A stretch of 64,000 bases of DNA from Triplophysa rosa (Eukaryota > Chordata > Actinopteri > Cypriniformes > Nemacheilidae): positions 3,383,029 through 3,447,028 of the forward strand of contig NC_079896.1 of assembly GCF_024868665.1 (NCBI RefSeq). Reading direction: 5' to 3'. Below are positions 49,185 through 64,000 of the stretch, piece after piece. The notes under the pieces were generated by a model. The model ran no database searches and was not told where the DNA came from. It saw nothing but the letters and a program-made list of their open reading frames with translations. Position numbers and translations under genes: made by a program. How positions within the stretch are numbered: the first letter of the stretch is position 1; each line of letters starts with the position of its first letter.

Positions 49185-49309
49185 CAGAAACTGAACTATT
49201 GTATATAAAATATAGCGTCACTGAACTAAAATATCTAGTGTACTTTGACACCGTGACCTAGCCCACCCCACCCTTCAGCTTTGACTCGCGGAGGCGGTCG
49301 TTATTACTC

Positions 49310-49524
49310 ACCAGCGAATGACGTGTGTTTATGTAAATATCGCAAGGTTACATTGGACACGTAAATTTACACCGCCCCGGCATCCCCGCCTCCTTTTTTA
49401 AAACTGGAAGGAAATTTCCATTGAAACATTCATTCAAACTTGTCTGCCGGTGAAGGTTCTTCTCGCACATTGATATTTATTGAAATACTTGAACGCCCAA
49501 AAAACATTTCTGCTCATTTCTGAG
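49310..49524 (+). promoter_or_regulatory. Probable promoter and noncoding exon of slc25a22-like gene
   Basis: A GC-richer stretch (GCCCCGGCATCCCCGCC near 49374) is followed by TTTTTTAAAACTGG and a good splice donor (TCTGAG|GTGAGT, exon edge 49524). A second possible first exon ends at 51126 (GATGT|GTAAGTG). Both would splice to the acceptor at 51186-51187 upstream of the start codon. Confidence 0.4.
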
Positions 49525-50207
49525 GTGAGTGTTTTCTTCCGAACGAAAACTAGCGTTGGGTTTTAGTAATAATGTATATTTTAAAACGCACCTTAGTAGA
49601 AATAGTAATACTATGCAGTAAATAATAATTATTTTTTAAATTTTTTATTTAAAGTGACTTAATGTTTTAATGAGGGTTAAAAAGTTAGGTTTTGACTTGA
49701 ACAGCCTTTAGCTTGTCGTAATTTGCCGCTTTAACTAACTAGTCATATTCTAGCCGTTAGTTATAGCGGAGTCATTTCCGCGTATTTCACGTTAAACTGA
49801 CTAACCGCCTTTTTTGGTTGAAAGTAATATATTAATTATTTTCACGAAATGTAATCTCCATATCATTGTATTGTAGACCGCGTTGTATTGTTAATGCTGA
49901 ATTTTGCTTTGTTGTCGTAAAATGCAGAAAAAGGCAAAAATACGTGAATGGTGATTTCAGTGTGTTTCGGCCAAAAAAGCAGATCAACGAAACACTGAAA
50001 AACGACCGATATATTTTCAGGGCATTATAGAAAAAAATCTTTAATCCTATAAACCAGTGGGCGTGTGTAAAGAGGTTTGTCTTTGAAACATGTCAGGTCT
50101 TGATGCTAGCATGCTAAATTCCTGTGAACTGAATACCAAGAACGCTAGCAATCCCTTCTCGATAGAGACGGAGGTTAGACTACAAAGCCAAACCCCCGTT
50201 TAGTGCT

Positions 50208-50404
50208 AGAAGGGATACAGCTACCTCCACTGGGCATGCGCACTTCAATACCGCATCATTTTTGTCACGCTGAAAACAGTAAATTACATTTTTTTATTGT
50301 AAGGTTAGGTTTAGGGTTGGGGTAGGCGTTAGCTAATGTAATTTATTGTAATTTTATGGCGAGATTTTGCACCACTTCCGGCCGTAACTGTATCCCTTCC
50401 AGCA
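50208..50404. repeat. Short TIR element (AAGGGATACAG ends)
   Basis: Left AGAAGGGATACAG and right CTGTATCCCTTCC are inverted repeats about 200 bp apart, without coding capacity. It lies immediately left of the 50434-50954 element. Confidence 0.6.
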
Positions 50405-50433
50405 ACAACCCAAACCCCCTGACCGAGACAGAG

Positions 50434-50954
50434 GCTGCGTCCGAAATCGCCTACTTCCATACTATATAGTAGGCGAAAATGAGTATGAGTCATGAATAGT
50501 ATGTCCGAAACCTCAGATGCAAAAAACAGTAGGCGAGAAATACCCGGATGGTCTACTACTTCCGCCGAGATTCGTAAGTGTGGATCGAATGGACACTTCT
50601 CTATCCCATGATGCCACGGGAGCTGAGCAACGGTCAAATTTCAAAAGTAAATCAAATAAATATAGCGGAAAACTTTAAGGCGGACGTCCGTTTTTAACGT
50701 AAGTGCCAATAAATTAATTTCTCGTGACTAAATTATGTTTTTATCAACTCTCACGTGTAGGTTGTTGTTAATACGTCATAGGTCAAAGAGCATACGGGTC
50801 ACATGACCATAAAACATGGCGGACGCAGTATGTCCGAAATGTATTCATACAACTCCCACTCATACTATATAGAACGTACCGTTTTGACGGCCGATAGGCA
50901 GGTGCTTATTTAAATTCAGTACGTACTGTCACAGTATGCGATTGCGGACGCAGC
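50434..50954. mobile_element. Nonautonomous TIR element (GCTGCGTCCG ends, 521 bp)
   Basis: Left GCTGCGTCCGAAATCGCCTA and right (reverse complement) GCTGCGTCCGCAATCGCATA are inverted repeats. CAGAG flanks both sides (50429-50433 and 50955-50959), a probable 5-bp target duplication. The interior is rich in TAGTA/TACTA and CpG and has no transposase ORF. I do not assign a superfamily. Confidence 0.7.
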
Positions 50955-50977
50955 CAGAGTATATGCTCGTGTTCATA

Positions 50978-51000
50978 GTACGCATGCGCGCGCACGTGCG
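50978..51000. promoter_or_regulatory. NRF1-like and E-box motifs
   Basis: Alternating CG-rich sequence contains GCATGCGCGC, close to the NRF1 consensus core, and CACGTG a few bases on. It lies about 300 bp upstream of the start codon of a mitochondrial carrier and just upstream of the possible first exon ending at 51126. The role is inferred from motif and position only. Confidence 0.35.
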
Positions 51001-51276
51001 TTCTACATACTTGCATACGAGTCATTTCTGAACCGGAAGTGAGCCGGTCTCGTTGGCCGTCCGAGTCAGTGTTTGTGTTAGCGGATTAAAGCGCTGTGTG
51101 TGGGAAGGGCGTAATGAAAGTGATGTGTAAGTGATGTTTTCCGGTGGTAGACAGATATATATCGCTAACCGTTAATGTGTCTTCCAGGTCTCTGCATTCT
51201 GTCTTTTTTGCCTTCATTGCTCACTGCAAAGAACTGGTACTAAAATTATCTCTCATCACGTCTAAGAAGTCTCACC

Positions 51277-54717
<3,441 letters not shown>

Positions 54718-56678
54718 ACACATTTCTAGAGTCATTGTGGCAGCTACACAACTGTACATTTACAAAGAAAGATAAACTTCAATCAAGATTGTGAAGTTGT
54801 TATGAAAGAGCAGCTTCACTCTGGTTAAGGTCCTATAGGTTTTTCCAGCCTTACTGCACTTCCTCTACTGGCTCGGTTTACTGTTTTGTATGCTTTGGCC
54901 AGAATTTGCACATGTCAGTAAGGTCACTTTTGAAAAAGAGCGCTTACGTTTTCTAGAAGCATGTGAAAGTTTCCTGTAACTGAGGGAGGCTGGTGTCGCT
55001 GCGATGACACTACAATCAACTCTGATCTGCTTTGTTGAACATTGGCTTTGTTTTTGTTTATCTCCATGTTTCCTATCTGTTATTTCACTGCCATGATGTT
55101 AGTATGACTTTCAGTATCTGCTTTTGGGTGCTTGGAATGCTTTAAGCATTCATACTTGTTTATATGTATAGGAGTAGTTTTGGCGGATGGCATTAAGGGT
55201 TATGGACTTTCATCAAAATGCACTCTGTTCATTTCAGTTCTTGAGTTTAAAACCATAAGCCTCGATGACTTCCTAAAAGACTAAATTGAATGCGTATCAT
55301 ATTTATGCAACATGTATATATTTACAATTGTTACTTTGCATTTTTTGTATTGTTTAATGGACCAGCACATACGTTACAAGCACGGGTCATTCTTAGCTGT
55401 TTGCCTTAAACGAGGGACTCAAACACCGAATGTTTTAGTGCTTAACTATACAGTATTGACCTTACCTACCCATAATGTGACACTTCCAACACAGCGTATT
55501 ATTTTCATGAAATACTGTGACGCATTGCGTTAATAAAACACATGTAAACTCTTTCTGTGAGCTACAAATTTCAGTTTTAATATTTTTCAGGGCTTTTTTT
55601 TGCCTGGTGACCACATTTTCTCATTTCTAAGCAATATACATGCAACACAACGCTATAAAATGCCATAAAAATTCTTTTGTCCAAATTGCATGAGCAACTA
55701 TTTGAATATGAAAACTTGAACGCTAACAGCAACTACAAACCCACATGTGCACATTTATGATGGGTTTTGTCAAAGGCACATAGACAAAACTAATGGGTTC
55801 TAGTCTTGTGCACCAATTTTAAAAAGAGGCAAAAACAAAGGCAACAGTTACAAAATAATATTAGCTGAAGTGTTTTAGTAGAACAGGGTCTTAGTTTTGT
55901 AGCAAGATATTTGAACAAACCAGCAACATTATTACTAAAAAAAAGGACTGAATAAGTTAAAAAAGCTACACAAAGTAAACATGACACATTATCATAACCA
56001 AACAGGAATATGTATTAAACGTTTCATGTTGACTTCATGGGCAGACTGTTAGTAGATAGTTTCACTCAAATGTTTTAAAATACTGAACCCATTCCTCGGC
56101 GTCATCCAGTATTCAGGCGATGCTGCTATTTAGAATATCAGAGTCTTCTGACAAAAATCGAAAACCAACGATAACATGCAAAAAAAGCATAAACATTTCG
56201 TCAATACCAATGTTCTAAAATCCCTAGATTAGCACAGAAAACCTGTTCAAGTTCACACAATAAATACATGAAATCATTAAAAAAGAACATTAAATGCAGA
56301 TGATCAGAGAGCTTATTTACATCAGTAAGAATATTTCATCCGGACCTGTGAGGAGAGACTCACACAAAAGCCAAAGCTGGAAAAAATTGAATATAAACGA
56401 CCTATATAGAAGTTCCCCATATCAATCAGTAATAAATAAGACAAAATGTAAGTTAATATTGTTACAGTAGCAGTAATGGTCCATGCAATCTTAAACAAAG
56501 CTTAAAATGAAGGAGAAAAACAAAGACAGAACGGCGTTCATAAAAATGTATCACAAGCGCCGCACTGCATTATGGGAGTCCCACCCTGTACCCATGACTG
56601 AATGTGACGGTCTGATGAGGTCAAGACGGTGGGCTTTGAGAGACAGTCCAAGTGGACGAGAGGGGAACCGTGAGGTTC
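54718..56678. other. Convergent 3'UTRs of slc25a22-like gene and tspan2
   Basis: The plus-strand gene ends at 54717 and the minus-strand tspan2 stop is at 56679. AATAAA at 55532-55537 is a good poly(A) signal for the plus-strand gene, giving a 3'UTR of about 0.8 kb. The rest is likely tspan2 3'UTR. No exon of another gene is seen. Confidence 0.6.
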
Positions 56679-59600
56679 CTAAATGACTTCTCTGCTGTTC
56701 CGGATGGCACAACATAGAACCATGCTGAAGATCATGCCAATGATCTGTCAAAAAACCAGTGAGGGAACATTAAAAACACGTTACAGGAGTCCCACAGGTA
56801 TTTGAACATTGAGGCCACATATTGAAATGTCTAAACAAAACTATTCAAATAAAGAATTGCTTAGATTTAAATTGCTATAACATTCTATTTACTATATATA
56901 AACACATGTAAAATACACAATATACACTGTATCTAAACTATATAAATAAACAAAATATATTAAGACCTGGTTAAACAAAAGGAACATGTATATATATGAA
57001 TGTAGAAACAACATTTCTTTAACAGCATCATTTCATGAATGAAAGCCAACATTCTAATATTGTTGGCTTTGCAACTGATGTCTTAAATATATATATTTTT
57101 TCTACTAATCAAACCCATTATAATAAGCGTGCCCTTCCTACCTGTCTAACAGGTAGGAAATATACAGAAAATAAATAAAGTTACAGTCTTTACTGCTAAA
57201 TACATGAAATACAGAAGAATCCTCATTAAAGCTACAAAATCACATTGATTTCTTCTTTTCTTTTGTTCTTTGATTAACATTAGTGACAGGAGTCAAAGCA
57301 GCACGTTTAAGAACGCGGCCCCTTTAAGAGCTTTAAGAGGAGTTAGGTAAAAACGGAGGTCGGAGCGAGGTGCAGATGGGCGGGTCAACTGCAAGTGGGT
57401 GGGACTTAAGCCGCAAGTGGGCTGTACAAACCTCCAGAGGATTTGTATTGGTTTATTTAATGTCGTGTGTTGTAGTATTGGTTCATGATCCACAGTTGGT
57501 GTAGTATCTTGGGATACTACCAAAAAGAAGACTCAGAGAAGGCCATAATTCTCAATGGTCACTTTATTGAGGACCCATCATAGCTTCAGACATGCACACA
57601 AAAGTATACACTGGCGCAACACACTACGCTTCTTCACACCCTTTAACCCCCATACACAATGCCTTACTGCCCCCTGCTGGACGAATCTCAATATCCACAT
57701 ACAACAGTTGATGGCTTGGAACGTTTAGTGTTTATGTATTTTGTATTAAAAATACAAGACTAACCCCTCCCTCAAAACAAACCCTAAACCTAACTCACAT
57801 GAAAGGCAAGACACAGTCTGATGGTAGCACAAAATATTAGAACAGCAGTGAATGATCATTTTCATAATTGGTAACATAAATAGAAACTGCAGTGCTGGCA
57901 GTGGTTTAGAGAAATTGTGGTTTCTGACATTAAAATACAATAATAGCCATAATTATTATATTTATATCAATGTAAAGACATTTGCGTTGAGTGTTTATTT
58001 GTTGAAACTTTTATTATGCTATGCTGGCCGTAACTTCACGTTGCATTGAACTTCCGGTGGACTTAAACGTGCTTTGCTCATAAAAAACGTTTCGTTTCGT
58101 TTTCGCTTTATTGTATATTCATTTGATGCATTTGTGATTAAACAAAACGTTAAACTACGATGAAAATGCAAATTTTAATAGTGTTTTCATTACTGTCTCC
58201 AACTCCTGCCATCCTTAATCACCGCGTGAAAATCCAGCCTACTTGCGGCCTAAGCCCCTCCCACTTGCAGATTGTGGCGTTAATTCCTCCCACCTGCCAT
58301 TCTCCGGGATGCAGCGTCTAAAATGCGCTTCCTATTTTCACTACTCTTTTCATTCATTTAAGACTTTATTTAACTCTTTGAAGACCGTGCTTGCGAAAAT
58401 ACTAGACAAAATGTGCATTCTGACATAATCTTGTGTGTTTTTGTTCATTCGAGCACGAAAGAGAAGTTAATACTTGTGCGCTGTCTGACAGATTCTGACG
58501 CAGCCTTGAACAATTTACACCAGACGGGACCACTGTCGCGTTGCGTTGAGCCGTGTTCCACAGCCAGACTCGTTTTGAAGTTGATTTACTTTTCTGTTTA
58601 GTAATACTACGATTGAATTATAGCAGAAAGTACATTTAAGGATAAAATTACAAAAAACACAAGATATAAAACAAATGTAAAAATATAAAGAAAAGGATAA
58701 TAAATATACATTTGCACATTTATACATATACGTCTTTTATAAGATTTTATAATCTTACCATAACTCCAGCAATGCCAATGCCGACATATCCGATGATGAA
58801 GAGCTTGTCAATGAAGAAGTCTTCTATAGCTTTCAAACAATCCTTAAAAATAAACAAAACAACACTTAAAGATCTTTCATATCTGTTCCTTAAAGGTCCA
58901 GTGTGTATTTTTTTTATTTTAATTAAATTAAATTTCTATAGGCTAAAACAATGTATTTGTATGTAGTTGTTTTGTTTCCTTTTCCTTTGTATGTGCTTTG
59001 ATGATTTAGATCAACTGACAGCATGAACTTGACAACACAAGAACAATGTGATCACCTTCCGCCGATCGATGCGTCTGCCGCTATAAATAAAAACCTGGCG
59101 CCGTTGTGCCCCTCTGGGCTTATCGGATCAAGTGAGTCATGGGACATCTCGTTACAGTCTGCTTCATTTCTCTCTTTTCCACCCACCACCCCTTTTCACA
59201 CTGTGGGGAACAACATGGATGCCACCTATAGGGCTGTAACAGAATTGCCCTATTTTCAGAATCTAAGATCACTTTTATACCTGTGTGCCTGGGAGAACTT
59301 ATCATGGCATAGATCTATTTAGTGTATGCAATGAAAGAAAAAAAAGATGACATCTTTGTTCAGATGATAAAGACATCCTGTATATAACACAAGATCAAAC
59401 GTTGCTTTTGTAGATACCTTATCAGAGCTGTCAGCGGTACACAAGGCAGTAGGACGGGTTTCCTCGGTCCCACAGCAATCGAGCTGTGAAATGAGAAGAA
59501 CACAGAGAACTTCACCACAGTGCCACCATGGCCACAGATCATTGTGTTTGTAAAATAAATGCATGACCTACCACAATGTGATACATTTTGGTGATAACGG

Positions 59601-60290
59601 TTGCGTTGTCATTTTCCATAATAACCTCATAATAGTTTTGAACATCCTTAATGATCTAAAAAACACAAAACAAAGGTCCTTCTGCTCATATCACATTATT
59701 GATGTATTACATTATTGACAGTTACTGTTGTATTTCTGATATTTCTGGTGTGTGAAATACCTTATCCTTGTTCAGAAAACCAAAGACTCCGGCAGCAACT
59801 TCTGCACCAAAGATCAACAGAAGACAAGCGAAGAACTGGACATCACAGAAGAGATGTCACGTGAGATTATTATTATAAAATCAAACAACTATAATTGCAA
59901 CATTATATATCCTAATGTAAATGTACATAATAATAATAACAAATTAAAGAAATAATTATTATATAATTACTATAATAATAATCATTACATTCTGGTAAAA
60001 CAGTACAATTCATGAGCAAAAAGACTGGTAAACAGTGACTTGTGAGTGGAATAATGTTCCTAAAAATGTTGACAGCTTTATTTTGGACTAGATCAGAAAA
60101 GAGCTGTCAAAGCATCATTCAGCATGTGAACACGACGCAGGTGTGATTTTGGTGATTCATTTTTCATTTACAGTTCCACAGTTCTTACCCACCGATCCAA
60201 GAAGACACTGTGACTCTTTCACAGCCCCGAAACATCCAAAGAAGCCCACCAACATCATGACCCCTCCAGCTCCGATCAGGATGTACACCG
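56679..60290 (-). CDS. tspan2: Tetraspanin-2, 3' part
   Basis: A four-span membrane protein that organises signalling and adhesion partners; in mammals it is known from oligodendrocytes. Exons in transcript order (minus strand): 60193-60290, 59761-59835, 59572-59655, 59418-59483, 58759-58842, 56679-56744, all in frame, encoding about 156 of roughly 220 residues. Seen are TM2 with the loop [17 protein letters not shown]3 ([20 protein letters not shown]), the large extracellular loop with LDCCG plus two further cysteines (TALC, KDC) and an NAT glycosylation site, then TM4 and the tail [11 protein letters not shown], nearly the same as in human TSPAN2. The first exon listed starts in mid-codon, so the exons for the N-terminus and TM1 lie beyond position 64000. 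I found none in 60291-63775. Confidence 0.93.
57391..58268. repeat. Inverted 34-bp repeats about 0.8 kb apart in a tspan2 intron
   Basis: Positions 57391-57424 and 58235-58268 are inverted repeats with 30 of 34 matches (GCAAGTGGG...CCGCAAGT...GGCTG). Similar GGTGGG / CCCACC blocks lie just outside, so the full element may reach about 57360-58310. No transposase ORF is visible between them. Confidence 0.65.
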
Positions 60291-63200
60291 CTGTCAGGAG
60301 AAAACGGTACAGTGTCATGTTGTGAAAAAAAACTATTTATAGATCCTCACACACCCCAGCATGCATTTCCGTACGTCACCAGATGATGGCAGAATATGAA
60401 CTGTTGTGTCATGTGATGATTATGAGTAATCGCAGTCATATTCTGCTCATTCTAAATGAGTGCACATACAGGGCATTGTTAGGTGACAAGAAACATTAAA
60501 GCTTTTTTCTTGTACACAGTGCTGGGAAATTTGTTTTGCATTTGGAATTTTCAAATGACAATGGCTAAATGTATTTATAATGGCAACTCAACCTCATTTA
60601 CCAGAACAAAAAGAAAAACTATGAATTATTGTCTCTCTTAAGAGTTTTTTGATTAAAAAAAATAAGCGCACTATGATAATGAAAAATATTAAACAATCTT
60701 TTAGCTCCCAAACACATTTAGCTCCCAAATTATACTATATTTAGAAAATAAATGTATATCAAATAATATTTATTTTATATTAAAAAATATTTTGATAATA
60801 TTATTAAAATAATAATAAATAATATATTGTATAAAATACTTCTACAATTATTAAAAGTTTTCATTACAATTATTGCATAAAGACTGAATTTTTATCTGGA
60901 GTTTCCTTCATTCAACTTCACAGGAGAATAAATATTTACAAGAAAAAAATTCAAGCCGCTGCAGCAAAATTGAAGCATTTTATTTCTTACATTTTTTGTA
61001 TCTTTTTATGTGCAATGTGTGCATGCATTTATGTAACCAATCGCTGATGTCCTTCCGAAAACTTGTATCTCCATATTTTGTGATATTTATTTTTTGCCAT
61101 AAATCATTATTATTAGGCACACTTTGTTTGTAACTGGGTTTTGCGAATATTTAACCTATAAAAATGTATTAACAGTGCTTATCAACTTTGACAACACATT
61201 ATGTAATCATTTAAAATGTAAAGTGCTTTTTCCATTTCCTGAAGAACTGCGAATTTGGACATACAATAAGACAGCGACGATATGCAACAAGAAAAAGTTT
61301 CAGAGCTACCTTAATTTTTATATAAAAATCCTGACTGTCATTGTTTTAATGGGAACTGTATTGGTTTTATTGGGAATATATAATGATCTGGTCTCTATTT
61401 GGTAATGTGCTGGGTGGAATTGGTGGGATGTTATTTGACATACAGAAAGCGATAGAATACTATTTTCTGTTTTCACATGCATCAGGAATATATGTCTGAT
61501 CGCTCAGAAAGGTTCAAATTCTCCAAATCCTTGACCACAAGTAAAGCCTTGCAAGCACCACTAATTGTTCTGAAAACACGTTATGCAACAACATGTCAAG
61601 CATGCTGTTTTAAAAGCAGTTTTATGTTCCCAGGATGTTGAATCCTCCTCTGCGTAATGCATTTGGAGTGTTTCTCTGACCACATCGAGTGGATGTTGGT
61701 GGTGAATACGATTAGGCTCTCAGGGCATCGCTGGCTAAGCTCGTGGCTGAATGTGTTACGTGTAAACAAAGACTGTTTGTTTCTGCAGAGCTGTGACCTT
61801 TGATCCTTCGGTTGTCAGTGATACACGAGTAGACTGGAGAGGCTATTCATACAGTTTTCAACTTCATTATATCTCACTTTCCTGCTCAGACAACTGTATA
61901 CAAAACATAGGAAAGTACCAAACCTGAAAAGGTGGTTTTGATTCAGGCCATCTGTCAGGAAACGCTCACAGATTCGATCCAAAATTAGAATCGACGGGTT
62001 TCTTTTTTAGTCATCCACCTGCATAAACCACCATGAACTAGTTTGTAGAGCAACCGATTGTAGATCAGTGATTAAAATCCCACTATAGTTTGCATAAACA
62101 CTGTATACTATAAAAGTATTGTTTTTTATTCAACTTTAAAACCATTAGAATTTCTTTAATGGTTTAATCCGTTTTCGTTTGCCGTTCCGGTGACATCACA
62201 TCTTATTTTAGACATTCGTCTTTAGGGAACCTTCACCGTCTTGTTGTCATCTCCTCTTCTGCCCAATTAGCTCACCATGGCAACAACTCGGTCACCCCGG
62301 GCACAGGGCGCTAACTCGGCAGCTGTGCCAGAATCACTTGAGACTACTGTTGCCAGGTTTGCGCGAGCTCCCCGGCAAGCATCTACGCTCCCCCGGCACC
62401 ATCCCTGCACCACTTTAAGCAAGCTAAGACTGCCCTAATGCACGGTGAAGATAAACAACAGTCAAATCTGCCACACCAGCATACCTGGCCCCCAACCTTA
62501 CAAGGTTTAAAACGTTAAACTCTTAGTAAGTTTACGTTTCAAGTACTCCTGTTACGTTTCGTACTCGAAAGGGATGCCAAAAAAGGTGCAGCGGTGCTAC
62601 GGCTTAACCTTTGTTCTTTCAGGGTTGAGAAAAGACAAGAGTCACAACATACCGTAATTAATCCCCTGGGGAATAAATAATGTTGTTTTCCTGAGACAAG
62701 ACAAAGGAGAGTCCTCTGTGAGTTCAGCAAGATGACAACATCAAGCCGCAACTCCTCCTGACTTCCTAATTGCCAAATGGATGGAAAACAAGCAGTCATC
62801 ATCGAACATAAACAGCCTTTCAGCACTCCTTACACAGTATTATATACAGAACATTTCTAAACAAGCCATGTGTAGCCGTGAGGATGGAAACGTATATATT
62901 GTATATATGAAGAGTTTGGTTCCAAAATGAGATAACTCTGTTTTTAAACATTTTTTTCAAAAATCACGTTTTTTTATTGTGCATTTCAATTAATATCAAT
63001 CAAACTGCAGTTGGTTTGTTTTGATTTAAGCAATAATAATAAAAAATACAGCTAACTAACACAATAAAAACAAGATATAATAATCAAAAACATGATTTTT
63101 GAAAGATTTAAAAAGGAGTTAACTCACTTCGGAACCAAACTCTTCATATGTTCCCAGCATATTGGCATGAAATGTTGTGTTCTGGTGCTTCACATCTTTT

Positions 63201-63775
63201 CTCACCTCTCATTTTTCTCTTCGTTTTGCTCTGATGTTGTGAGACATGAAGGAAAGGAAATAATCTACATTTATTAATAGAGTTGTTCAAATGTTTGTCT
63301 ATTAAGAGGGTTTCCAAGACCACAGTAAAGTCACCAGAGGACCTGAATATCACTTTATTGAGCGGAAAGACTAGAGAACCCAATTATTATGTGCAAATTA
63401 ACAACTTTAAACAATGCTTTAGAACCACTGACCTCATCCATTTTTCTCATTCTAAATGAACAGACGTAAGGTAAAAATGACAAGACCAATGAGGTGCATA
63501 GGGACACCGGCACCAACCGGCTCCTGCAGGGATGAATCCAGGGCTGAAGGAGAAATGACCCTCTTCTAATCAGTTATGGCCTTTCCTATGAGAATTCAGC
63601 TCTAGTCATTAGCCTCGATTCGTTCATTAAGGCTAAAACTCAATATCACATACACCATTACTGAAGCCATTAGGGACCCATAATATAGATGGGCGATTTG
63701 AGCCCGAAATTGCTTTTGGAGAGCGGTGCGGAGTTAATAGATGTCAGTTCTGGGCTTTTGTACAAAACAGCAAAA
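60291..63775 (-). other. tspan2 intron (5' side)
   Basis: No tetraspanin exon or other coding sequence was found in 3.5 kb. The stretch is AT-rich at about 60640-60890. A short GC-rich segment lies at about 62280-62450, and a mariner-like MITE at 62908-63146. Confidence 0.6.
62908..63146. mobile_element. Mariner-like MITE (239 bp) with TA duplication
   Basis: The ends TGAAGAGTTTGGTTCC and GGAACCAAACTCTTCA are perfect inverted repeats, with similarity continuing through (A/G)AGT(T/A)A(T/A)CTC-type sequence. TA borders both sides (62906-62907 and 63147-63148), the expected Tc1/mariner target. Noncoding; a worn copy is at 48795-49010. Confidence 0.8.
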
Positions 63776-64000
63776 TACACTCACCTAAAGGATTATTAGG
63801 AACACCATACTAATACGGTGTTTGACCCCCTTTCGCCTTCAGAACTGCCTTAATTCTACGTGGCATTGATTCAACAAGGTGCTGAAAGCATTCTTTAGAA
63901 ATGTTGGCCCATATTGATAGGATAGCATCTTGCAGTTGATGGAGATTTGTGGGATGCACATCCAGGGCACGAAGCTCCCGTTCCACCACATCCCAAAGAT
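63776..64000 (-). mobile_element. Tc1-like transposon, 3' terminal part
   Basis: The outer end begins after a TA (63776-63777) with CACTCACCTAAAGGATTATT, the terminus of a Tc1-type element widespread in fish. The element continues past the right edge of the window, so its other end and full length are unknown. Confidence 0.85.
63810..64000 (-). CDS. Tc1-like transposase, C-terminal fragment
   Basis: The transposase cuts and pastes Tc1/mariner elements at TA sites, using a DDE catalytic triad. On the minus strand the frame is open from the window edge to TAG at 63810-63812 and gives 62 residues. It starts LWDVVERELRALDVHP, which is the region just after the last catalytic acidic residue (..NPIEHLWD..), and ends AVLKAKGGQTPY. 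No stop or frameshift is seen in this part. Whether the whole enzyme is intact cannot be judged because the rest lies outside the window. Confidence 0.85.
   Translation of the reverse strand, partial: LWDVVERELRALDVHPTNLHQLQDAILSIWANISKECFQHLVESMPRRIKAVLKAKGGQTPY

Larger units (their letters stand above)
45538..49300. other. Intergenic region between tshb and slc25a22-like gene
   Basis: No coding exon is seen in 3.8 kb. A dispersed repeat lies at about 46250-46425, a decayed mariner-like MITE at 48795-49010 and a TA tract at 49154-49181. From about 49250 the DNA becomes richer in CpG. Confidence 0.6.

Overview
The window is vertebrate nuclear DNA from a teleost fish, probably a cypriniform. 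The evidence is multi-exon genes with GT/AG introns, a TSH beta chain of carp/goldfish type, and many short terminal-inverted-repeat (TIR) elements of kinds common in fish. No bacterial, organellar or viral gene, CRISPR array, tRNA or rRNA gene was seen. Nearly all ORFs longer than 60 codons outside the exons listed here are chance ORFs in introns or repeats.

Layout, left to right. 1-13883: no recognisable coding exon; AT-rich DNA, microsatellites and dispersed repeats. 13889-23123 (+): slc16a1 (monocarboxylate transporter MCT1), four coding exons. 24833-31165 (+): sycp1 (synaptonemal complex protein 1), about 31 coding exons, with two apparent in-frame breaks near 28.7-28.8 kb. 31695-32678 (-), with a 5'UTR exon at 33265-33370: a mucin-like single-pass membrane protein I cannot name, with a stop codon inside an otherwise open cytoplasmic tail. 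33782-40936 (-): a sodium-coupled monocarboxylate transporter of SLC5A8/SMCT1 type, 15 exons, 610 aa. 44700-45484 (+): tshb, two coding exons. 51277-54717 (+): a mitochondrial glutamate carrier (SLC25A22-like), nine coding exons. 56679-60290 (-): tspan2, six 3' exons, with the 5' exons beyond the right edge. 63776-64000 (-): the 3' end of a Tc1-like transposon.

slc16a1, sycp1, tshb and tspan2 also lie together on human 1p13, so this is conserved synteny. The slc5a8-type and slc25a22-type genes are not part of that human block. As a result two lactate/pyruvate transporters of different chemistry (H+-coupled and Na+-coupled) and a glutamate/H+ carrier lie within about 41 kb. No common regulation is shown by the sequence. 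The genes otherwise serve unrelated roles: meiosis (sycp1), pituitary hormone (tshb) and membrane organisation (tspan2).

I found no clear undescribed system. The points most worth a second look are the unnamed mucin-like gene with its interrupted tail, the two lesions in sycp1 (real decay or consensus errors), a long palindrome and nested TIR elements in introns, several TIR elements whose ends can be placed to the base by target-site duplications, and repeat families represented by copies in opposite orientation.
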